Assembly (NCBI GenBank): GCA_026967495.1
Contig: CP114060.1
Location: 434,001 to 498,000 of the forward strand
Direction: 5' to 3'
Source of the DNA: Rouxiella badensis
Lineage (GTDB): Bacteria > Pseudomonadota > Gammaproteobacteria > Enterobacterales > Enterobacteriaceae
Length of the DNA: 64,000 nucleotides
The position numbers and the translations under genes are program-made. A model generated the notes under the pieces. The model searched no databases. It saw nothing but the letters and a program-made list of their open reading frames with translations, and was not told the origin of the DNA. Shown here piece after piece: positions 53,824-64,000 of the stretch; positions within the stretch are counted from its first letter, which is position 1, and each line of letters starts with the position of its first letter.

Positions 53824-54609
53824 TCAGCGTTTCCCTTTATTCAACACGTTCGCCACCCAGGTGAAGACCAGGACGACCACGAAATAGGAGATGACCAATG
53901 CGCTGGTAAAATGGCCGCTGCCATTACGCATATTGTAGAGATAGACCTGCAGGGTTTCATAGCGGCTGCCCACCAGCAGGTTAGCGAATACAAACTCACC
54001 AATCAGGAACGAGAAGGACAGCAGTACCGCAATGGTGGCCCCCTTGCGTAAATTCGGCAAAATCACCAGCAACGCGGCTTTCCAGGTGCTCGCTCCGAGC
54101 AGATGCGCTGCATCCATCAGGTCACGCATATTTATCGCCTGAATGTTGTTGGAAATCGCGCGGTAGATGAACGGCAGGGCGATAGTGAAATAACAGCCGA
54201 TCAAAATCCACGGCGTACCGGTTAATTCGAACGGGGGTGAAGAATAGAGCTCCATCAGCCCAACGGACGAGACGACTGGAGGAACGGCAAACGGCAACAA
54301 AATAAGGACGTTCATTAAGGCATCGAGCCTTGGAAAATAGTAAGCAATCACAAACATAAGCGGCAGGATGAGCACCATCGAGAAGAACAGTGTCCCAAGG
54401 CAGATTAGCAGTGAGTGCCCCAGCGCCACCAGAAAACGCGGGTCGCTCCACAGCGCTATCAGCCACTTCATGGTGAATCCACTCGGCAGAATCGTCGCTC
54501 CCCAGTCTTCCACGAGCGCATATATCAGCGTTGCAGCCAGCGGCAGCACCAAAATGATGAATAATACCCAGACAACCAGGCGATGATAGACGCTTTCAGC
54601 ACGTGACAT
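53824..54609 (-). CDS. ABC transporter permease (second subunit)
   Basis: A ~261-residue inner-membrane permease with six segments. The EAA loop is MRDLMDAAHLLGASTWKAALLVILPNLRKG near residue 175, the site that docks the ATPase. Starts MSRAESVYHRLVVWVLF at 54609; a longer reading adds a basic leader. Related to the PhnV/PotC-like subunits. Same operon as the ATPase and the first permease. Confidence 0.9.
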   Translation of the reverse strand: MSRAESVYHRLVVWVLFIILVLPLAATLIYALVEDWGATILPSGFTMKWLIALWSDPRFLVALGHSLLICLGTLFFSMVLILPLMFVIAYYFPRLDALMNVLILLPFAVPPVVSSVGLMELYSSPPFELTGTPWILIGCYFTIALPFIYRAISNNIQAINMRDLMDAAHLLGASTWKAALLVILPNLRKGATIAVLLSFSFLIGEFVFANLLVGSRYETLQVYLYNMRNGSGHFTSALVISYFVVVLVFTWVANVLNKGKR

Positions 54610-54646
54610 AGCTCGCCCCCTTCTGCGGTTAATCAAAAAATAAGTC

Positions 54647-55486
54647 CTAGCGAACATTGAGATAGCTCCTGCGCAACAGCCACTGATGCACCAGCGTGAT
54701 GACCGCCATTAACAGCACCAGCAGAATCGCCAGCGCACTGCCCATATTCGGGTCGAGAGAGATATCGCCCGACACCAGTGCCGCAATACGCACCGGCACG
54801 ACGTTAAAGTTGCCGGTGGTTAACGCATAAACCGTGGCATAGGCACCCAGGGCATTTGCCAGCAGAATCACGAAAGTCCCCATCAACGCGGGCGCCAACA
54901 CCGGCAGGCCGATGTAGCGCCAGAAACGCCATTTCCCCGCCCCCAGCAACGCCGCAGACTCTTTCCAGTCTTCGCGCAGTCCGTCAAAGGCTGGGTAAAG
55001 CAGCAGAACACCGAGCGGGATCTGGAAATAGGTATAGAGGACAATCAGACCGTCTTTGGAGTACAGATTGAAGGTGCTCATCAGGCCATATTTGCGCATG
55101 ACGAGCGTCAGCGTACCGTTGAGACCGAGCAGAATGACGAAGGCAAAAGCCAGCGGTACACCGGCAAAGTTGCTGGTCATGTTGGTGAATGACATGACGA
55201 AATCATGCAGTTTTGTTGGACCCAGCTGGCGAAGTGAGTAACTACCAACCAAAGCGATGAGCAAACCGTACAAACTCGACCAGACCGAGATATCCAACGA
55301 AAATTTCATCGCCTGGAGATAAAACGGCGAGGTCAAAATATCGCTGTAGTTGCCGAATCCCCACGCCTCATAGGTATCGCTGTAAAAACTGCTCACGGCG
55401 ACCCACACCAGCGGCGCAAGCTGGAACGCAATAAAGAACACTGCAAAAGGGAGTACAAACAGCAGTGCGAGCCACTTAGCTTTCAT
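54647..55486 (-). CDS. ABC transporter permease (first subunit)
   Basis: A 279-residue permease with six segments. The EAA loop is LREDWKESAALLGAGKWRFWRYIGLPVLAPA near 170. Related to PhnU/PotB-type subunits. It is 37 bp before the second permease gene and 24 bp after the phosphodiesterase gene. Confidence 0.9.
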   Translation of the reverse strand: MKAKWLALLFVLPFAVFFIAFQLAPLVWVAVSSFYSDTYEAWGFGNYSDILTSPFYLQAMKFSLDISVWSSLYGLLIALVGSYSLRQLGPTKLHDFVMSFTNMTSNFAGVPLAFAFVILLGLNGTLTLVMRKYGLMSTFNLYSKDGLIVLYTYFQIPLGVLLLYPAFDGLREDWKESAALLGAGKWRFWRYIGLPVLAPALMGTFVILLANALGAYATVYALTTGNFNVVPVRIAALVSGDISLDPNMGSALAILLVLLMAVITLVHQWLLRRSYLNVR

Positions 55487-55510
55487 CCGTTATCCTCAAC
55501 CTCTCGCGTT

Positions 55511-56308
55511 TCAGGCCAGCAAATCCGCGCAGTGCGGTTTGTCGTGGCTGACATTAAGCAGCTGGCATACCGTACCGCACAGCTCCGTTTGTAGCGGCTC
55601 AGCCTGTTGCAGGCTAAAAGCACTGCCAAAGACGAACATCGGCACCTGACGCTCTTCTGCCAGAATGCCGCCGTGGCTACGGTCGTTGTTCATGCCATGG
55701 TCCGCGGTCACAATCACCTGATAACCCTCATCGAGCCAGGTGCCGAGATAGTGCGACAAAATGCCGTCTGCCACGCGCGCCTTGTTGCGATACTGCATCG
55801 AATCGAGGCCAAACTTGTGGCCCGCATCGTCAATATTCATAGGGTGGATCAGCAGGAAGTCCGGGTGATGCTTCAGACGCAAACTTTCTGCATCATCAAA
55901 CAGATGAGAGTCCGGATAAGCATCGTCGTAATAAAAATGCCCGTGCTGGATAGCCAGACTCTTGTCGTCAGTGTGGCGGTCACGCGCAGGGTCAAACGGC
56001 GTGCGGTTATAGAGTTCACTCACCCAGTGATAGGCGGCTGCCGCCGTGGTCAAACCGGCATCGCGCGCGTAGTGAAAAATACTCTGTCCGGTAGAGAGAC
56101 GGTCAACGTGGTTATGCACAATCCCGCTTAACACCGGCGTCACACCGGTCAGAATGCATTCGTACAGCGGGCGTGACAGTGAAGGCAGCTCGCACTCCAG
56201 TTGATACAAGCGCCCGCGTCCCGCAGCACACTGTGCCTGTAAATAACCCATTGCATCGCGGGCAACCTGAAAGTTCAGACCGTCCAATACCACCAGAATA
56301 CTTTTCAT
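55511..56308 (-). CDS. Alkaline-phosphatase superfamily protein (type I phosphodiesterase-like)
   Basis: A 265-residue cytoplasmic enzyme without a signal peptide. Metal ligands: MKSILVVLDGLNF (first aspartate), a nucleophile region LPSLSRPLYECILTGVTP near 55, LLIHPMNIDDAGHKFG near 170 (D and H), VIVTADHGMNNDRSHGG near 210 (DH and H). This is the nucleotide-pyrophosphatase/phosphodiesterase, or phosphonoacetate-hydrolase-like, branch. Within an importer operon it should act on the incoming compound, a phosphodiester or phosphonate (inference). The start at 56308 is preferred. An ERIC-like element separates it from the binding-protein gene. Confidence 0.85.
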   Translation of the reverse strand: MKSILVVLDGLNFQVARDAMGYLQAQCAAGRGRLYQLECELPSLSRPLYECILTGVTPVLSGIVHNHVDRLSTGQSIFHYARDAGLTTAAAAYHWVSELYNRTPFDPARDRHTDDKSLAIQHGHFYYDDAYPDSHLFDDAESLRLKHHPDFLLIHPMNIDDAGHKFGLDSMQYRNKARVADGILSHYLGTWLDEGYQVIVTADHGMNNDRSHGGILAEERQVPMFVFGSAFSLQQAEPLQTELCGTVCQLLNVSHDKPHCADLLA

Positions 56309-56376
56309 TACGTATGGCCCTGATAAAATTAATATTAATTTCAATAACTTATTTAAAATTTCAAAGCTGGGAAATT

Positions 56377-56502
56377 AATCCTCTAGAGATCTCGCGTGTC
56401 AGGAAGACGGCGACCAAGTGTTTCCCGGCAGCTTACTGAAGTAAGTGACCGGAAACGGCTGAGAAGCCACCGCCCCCTCAAACACGCGAGATGACGAGGA
56501 TT
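56377..56502. repeat. ERIC-like palindromic element inside the import operon
   Basis: A 126-bp element. Its ends AATCCTC and GAGGATT are inverted copies, followed inward by ATCTCGCGTGT and ACACGCGAGAT. The centre has AGCTTACTGAAGTAAGTGACCGG, cut here as AGCTTAC and GTAAGTGACCGG, which resembles the ERIC consensus core (GAGCTTAC...AAGTAAGTGACTGG). ERIC elements are 127 bp. It directly abuts the stop codon of the binding-protein gene and precedes the enzyme gene, so in the mRNA it would form a long hairpin. Confidence 0.75.
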
Positions 56503-57562
56503 TTATTGTTGGAGGTTGATCATGACCTGCTCTTGCCACAGGCGTGGAAGCGTCTTGGCACTCTTGGTCCAGGCGTCCGGATCGGCAATCGGATGCGCAT
56601 TGGCGTATTCGCTGTTTGGCAGCAGCTTGGCCTTCACGTCATCCGGCAGGGTCAGATGTTCTGCGCGAATAGGACGAGCATAACCACGCGCCAGGTTGAT
56701 TTGGCCCGCGTCAGAGAAGATGTACTCACGCGCCCATTTCGCAGCGTTTGGATGCTTGCCGTATTTGTTAATAATGGTTGAATAACCAGAGGTGATGCTG
56801 CCGTCTGAAGGGATAACCACGTCGAAACGGGTTTTATCAATCTGGTCGCGATAGTTAAGGCCGTTGAAGTCCCAGACCACACCGACCTGCACTTCCCCTT
56901 TCTCCAGCGAGGCAATAACCGGGTCGGTCAGGCTCAGACGACCGGCCTTAGCCAGTTTAGCGAAATACTCCAGACCCGGCTTGAGGTTTTTCTCGTTGCC
57001 ACCCATCGCATAGGTGGCCGCCAGCACGCCGTTTGCGGCCTGTGCGGCGGTGCTCACGTCACCAATGGTGACTTTATATTTACCCTTCAGCAGGTCGGCC
57101 CAGCTGTGTGGCTCGTCTTTAACCTGTGATTTATCAATGATAAACGCGATAGTTCCGGTGTAAGCCAGAGCCTCAATTTCCGTCTTTGTCTTTCGCCCAG
57201 GCAGGAACCTGATCCCAGGTGCTTGGCTTGTACGGCAGTGTAACGCCCTCTTTTACCGCAACCGGACCGAATGCTGCACCCACGTCGCCGATATCCGCAC
57301 TGGCGTTATTTTTTTCCGCCAGAAACTTCGCTATCTCCTGAGCTGAACTCATATCGGTATCACTGTGTTTGATGCCGTATTTGGTATTCAAATCATTCCA
57401 GGTATCTTTCCAGTTAGCCCACGAATCAGGCATCCCGACGCTGTTGACCGTGCCTTCGGCTTTAGCGGCTTTTTCCAGATCTGCCAGAGACTCGGCGGCA
57501 AACGCCGTGGTCGTGGTCATAACGAGCGCGGTGGTTAACACAGTAGCGAACAACTGTTTCAT
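56503..57562 (-). pseudogene. ABC transporter solute-binding protein, one-base frameshift
   Basis: Joined, a ~353-residue periplasmic binding protein of the ThiB/PhnS/Fbp type (signal peptide residues 1-22). N-part: SLADLEKAAKAEGTVNSVGM and KFLAEKNNASADIGDVGAAFGP; C-part: VVWDFNGLNYRDQIDKTRFDVVIPSDGSI. Between them the frame breaks at 57168-57174 (GAGCCTC on the + strand). Deleting one base gives KDKDGNWALAYTGTIAFII, the expected conserved stretch. The ligand is unknown; neighbours suggest an organophosphate or phosphonate. First gene of the operon, divergent from the GntR gene. Confidence 0.82.
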
Positions 57563-57730
57563 AACTGATGCTCCAGATGATAGTGTGTGTGAGTGCTGGT
57601 CTAGTCCAGCAAGAACCAAGCCAATCTAAAGATCGTTTGTGATAATTATATGACAGCGCGAAAAAGCGGCATTTTTAAGCTAATAGCTGTTAACAAGTGC
57701 ACAAATTTTCAACCTTTATTGGTCATTGTG

Positions 57731-57744
57731 GTGCAAAAATGCAC
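57731..57744. promoter_or_regulatory. Palindrome between the import operon and its GntR gene
   Basis: GTGCA-AAAA-TGCAC is a perfect inverted repeat 20 bp before the gntR start; a GTGCAC half-similar site lies near 57697. It is a likely operator for the adjacent GntR/UTRA regulator. Confidence 0.5.
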
Positions 57745-57764
57745 TGAAATGAGGCTGAAGACTG

Positions 57765-58475
57765 ATGAGTGAATCGCAAACTACCGTTGCAGCTATCTGC
57801 CAGACATTGAGTGAAAAGATAGCCGCAGGGTTTTATCGCACCGAAGGACGCCTGCCTTCAGAGAGAACGCTAAGTGAGGAGTTCTCCACGACGCGAATCA
57901 CTCTGCGCGAGTCTCTGGGGCAGCTCGAGGCGCAAGGACTTATTTACCGGGAGGTCAGGCGGGGATGGTTTATTTCACCGCCGCGTATCCTCTATAACCC
58001 GCTTCAGCGCAGCCACTTCCACGCGATGGCAAAGGAGCAAGGGCGCATTGCCCAGACGGAGCTGCTCGACGCAAGCCAGATAAAAGGCAGCGACGTACTG
58101 TGTCAGAGGCTCAATCTGCCACCGCAAAGTGACATTTATTGCATCCGCCGTTTGCGGTACATCGATGGACGCGCGGTGCTCTACGTTGAGCATTACCTCA
58201 ATCCGAAGTTCTTCCCCGATATCATTCACGATGACCTGACGCAGTCCCTGACTGACCTGTATTTCTCCCGCTATGGGGTGAAATATGGTCGGGTGCGTTT
58301 TGATATGGTGCCGACGCGACTGCCAGAACAGGCGTCTACTGCTCTGAAAGTCGCGGCGGGTAGCCCGGCGCTGTTTATTACGCGGATCAACCGCGATCGA
58401 CAGGATCGCGTAATTGACTGTGATTTAGAATATTGGCGCTACGATGCGTTACAGATTGATGTGGAGGTAGGGTGA
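57765..58475 (+). CDS. GntR/UTRA-family transcriptional regulator
   Basis: A 236-residue regulator. The HTH is LSEKIAAGFYRTEGRLPSERTLSEEF and TTRITLRESLGQLEAQGLIY; the UTRA sensing domain follows from ~95 (IKGSDVLCQRLNLPPQSDIY to CDLEYWRYDALQIDVEV). UTRA domains bind phosphorylated sugars, phosphonates or amino-sugar phosphates. Divergent from the ABC operon and probably its repressor; PhnR-like function is possible but not shown. Unlike many neighbours it contains GAGTCTC as a true part of the frame (RESL). Confidence 0.88.
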   Translation: MSESQTTVAAICQTLSEKIAAGFYRTEGRLPSERTLSEEFSTTRITLRESLGQLEAQGLIYREVRRGWFISPPRILYNPLQRSHFHAMAKEQGRIAQTELLDASQIKGSDVLCQRLNLPPQSDIYCIRRLRYIDGRAVLYVEHYLNPKFFPDIIHDDLTQSLTDLYFSRYGVKYGRVRFDMVPTRLPEQASTALKVAAGSPALFITRINRDRQDRVIDCDLEYWRYDALQIDVEVG

Positions 58476-58519
58476 GGAATTCCCTCCTCCTGTTTAAAAG
58501 GAGAAGGGAGAAGAAGAGA

Positions 58520-62205
<3,686 letters not shown>

Positions 62206-62518
62206 TTTCACCTCATCACCCATTGCTTGCAAAATTCTGCTACTTTCACGTTTGGCCGGTCTTCAGCACCCTACTTTAATCATAATTTATGAAAACCTGC
62301 TTCAAAATCCGCCAATAATCCTAGCATACCTTGCTCAGGCCCAGTGCCGGCAGCAACCTGAGTCTTTTTCATCAAATCCTCGAGGCACATTCCAGAGTCG
62401 ATGCAACACATCGGATGAGCGCAAAACTTGTTTGCGATCCATACTGTAAAAACGAAAACCAATTCCAAAATAATATTTTCTCGCCGTTATAGTGGCGACG
62501 CTGACAAGGGAAAGCACG

Positions 62519-63362
62519 ATGGTGACCTCTTCTGCCACGGCAGCAAAACGCACTAAAAAGGGCAAAGGCACAACGGCCAGTGCCAGCACAGCAACCGGAC
62601 AGGTTCAATCGTTAACCCGCGGTCTGAAGTTGCTTGAATACATTGCCGAAGCTCAGGGCAGCGTGGCGCTCACCGACCTGGCCCAGCAGGCCGGACTGCC
62701 CAACTCGACAACGCACAGGCTCCTGACCACCATGCAGCAACAGGGTTTCGTTCGTCAGGTTGGCGATCTGGGTCTGTGGACAATTGGCTCCCACGCTTTC
62801 GTGGTCGGCAGCAGCTTTCTGCAAAGCCGCAACCTGTTAGCCATGGTTCATCCCATGCTGCGCCGATTAATGGAAGAATCTGGCGAGACAGTGAACCTTG
62901 CGGTGCTCGATCACAGCGATTACCAGGCGATCATTATCGATCAGGTACAGTGCAATGCGCTGATGCGGATGTCGGCACCCATTGGTGGCAAGCTGCCGAT
63001 GCATGCTTCTGGCGCAGGCAAAGCATTCCTGTCCACGCTGCCCGAAGAGCGTCTCGTTAAACTGCTACACAAAATTGGGCTGCACAGCTACACGCCGATG
63101 ACCCGCAGTTCACCGGCGAATCTCAAGCAGGAGCTGGCCGAGACCCGCAAGCGCGGCTATGCCTTTGATGATGAAGAACATGCGTTAGGACTGCGCTGCG
63201 TGGCGACCTGTATTTATGACGAACACAATGACGCCTACGCGGCAATTTCGATTTCGGGGCCGGTTTCAAGGATTACTGACGATCGCGTTACCGAGACTCG
63301 GGGCGCTGGTTATCCATGCGGCGAAAGAGATAACCCAGGCCTACGGCGGCGGCAAGCATTAA
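62519..63362 (+). pseudogene. iclR: Acetate operon repressor IclR, frameshift near the C-terminus
   Basis: A ~281-residue IclR repressor of aceBAK. HTH: VQSLTRGLKLLEYIAEAQGS and LTDLAQQAGLPNSTTHRLLT; effector domain LMRMSAPIGGKLPMHASGAG and FDDEEHALGLRCVATCIYDE. As read, the last ~20 residues are replaced by an unrelated tail. At 63293-63299 the sequence is GAGACTC; removing one base gives RVTELGALVIHAAKEITQAY, as in E. coli (TEFGAMVIKAAKEVTLAY), and implies GAGCTC. The repaired stop is at 63360-63362, fourteen bases before the convergent aceK stop. A perfect AAAATA-A-TATTTT palindrome at 62467-62479 is a possible operator. Confidence 0.95.
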
Positions 63363-63376
63363 AAAGCGGGGCGAGA

Positions 63377-64000
63377 TTAGCTCGCCTCAGCGTTGGGCTT
63401 CTGCGACGTTCTGGCGCTAAACCGCTGTCGGCGGCGGTAGGCATAAACGTCTTCAATGTGACCCGCGAGAATACGCTGTTGCAGCCCGCGCCAATAGTCA
63501 GGGCAAAACAGGTCGCCGTGCAGCGCATCAAATAGCGGCCGAAGTCGTGCGTCGCTGCACAAGAAATGCCGAAATTCCTCCGGGAAGACGTCGTTCTCGG
63601 ACACGCTGTACCAGGGTTCGCTCGCCAGTTCCTCCTCGGGAAAGCGCGGCAAAGGCAGGTCACGGAAATTAACCTGCGTCATATAACAAATCTCGTCATA
63701 GTCGTAGAACACCACCCGACCATGGCGCGTCACACCAAAGTTTTTAAACAGCATATCCCCCGGAAAAATATTTGCGGCGGCCAGCTGCTTAATTGCGTTA
63801 CCGTACTCTTCTATCACGTCATGCAGCTGCTCGGGCGTTGCCTGTGCAAGGTAGAGGTTTAGTGGAACTCATTCGCCGTTCAATGTATAAATGGCGTATT
63901 GCGATGCTGTCGCCGAGATCTTCTATTTTATTGACGGCTTCGCACTGTAGCTCGGCCATCAACTCGGCACTGATGCGATTTTTGGGCAGGATAAAATGCT
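63377..64000 (-). pseudogene. aceK: Isocitrate dehydrogenase kinase/phosphatase, C-terminal part, frameshifted
   Basis: The last ~205 residues of AceK, which phosphorylates and dephosphorylates isocitrate dehydrogenase to switch carbon into the glyoxylate bypass. Seen: NRISAELMAELQCEAVNKIE, IEEYGNAIKQLAAANIFPGD, MLFKNFGVTRHGRVVFYDYDE and EDVYAYRRRQRFSAR. The gene continues beyond base 64000. The frame breaks at 63864-63870 (GGAACTC); removing one base gives ERRMSPLNLYLAQATPEQL, like E. coli ERRMVPLNIWLEQA, and implies GGACTC. Convergent with iclR, its repressor. Confidence 0.94.

Noticed and set aside
62233..62518. MetR box in the metH/iclR intergenic region
   Set aside because: The only candidate, TGAA-N7-TTCA near 62288, has the wrong spacing (N5 expected).

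Overview
The window is chromosomal DNA of an enterobacterium, most likely of the Yersiniaceae (Rahnella, Rouxiella, Ewingella or Serratia relatives). This rests on gene order and protein identity: ssb/uvrA, yjbR-yjbQ, tyrB, alr, dnaB, qor, pspG, dusA, zur, yjbJ, dinF, lexA, dgkA, plsB, ubiA-ubiC, psiE, pgi, lysC, yjbB, then metH, iclR and aceK. These are blocks of the E. coli 91-92 minute region in the same relative order, with lineage-specific cassettes between them. I saw no prophage, insertion sequence, tRNA, rRNA or CRISPR array.

Layout. 1-18 kb is accessory: the start of a purine permease gene (ghxP), a GST, an NTF2-like protein, a phosphatase/phosphodiesterase pair, a LysE exporter, two solute-binding proteins without a transporter, a RIO-type kinase, a thioester-reductase-like SDR, GST/GNAT/AraC/EamA genes, a LysR-nitrilase pair, a TSUP permease, a DUF1471 stress protein, lpxO and a zapE-like ATPase. 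18-45 kb is the DNA repair and housekeeping core (ssb, uvrA, dnaB, lexA-dinF, plsB, ubiCA). Three cassettes interrupt it: LysR/GST/flavin-binding protein between uvrA and yjbR; acuR-acuI between yjbQ and tyrB; yitT/Lrp-like/pheC-like between tyrB and alr. 45-52 kb holds psiE, pgi, lysC with its lysine riboswitch, a panS-like carrier and yjbB. 52-58.5 kb is an ABC import operon for an unknown, probably phosphorylated, compound, with a cytoplasmic alkaline-phosphatase-superfamily enzyme, a HAD phosphatase, an ERIC-like element inside the operon and a divergent GntR/UTRA regulator. 58.5-64 kb is metH, iclR and the end of aceK.

The most striking signal is in no single gene. I find fifteen one-base frameshifts in otherwise well conserved genes, including plsB, alr, metH (two), dusA, psiE, iclR and aceK. 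Four are deletions in homopolymers. Eleven are insertions, and the reading frame or protein family implies that most fall in GAGCTC or in the close variants GGACTC/GGGCTC, which then read as GAGNCTC or similar. About half of the GAGCTC sites I can locate or infer are affected. A long-read assembly with systematic miscalls at a modified motif explains this best, and would imply an unseen DNA methyltransferase of that specificity. Coordinates of the affected genes are given for the repaired reading frame.

Regulation visible in the sequence includes LexA boxes at uvrA/ssb and a double box at lexA, a PurR box before ghxP, a sigma-54 promoter before pspG, the lysine riboswitch, several candidate palindromic operators, and an acuR promoter that predicts a leaderless mRNA.
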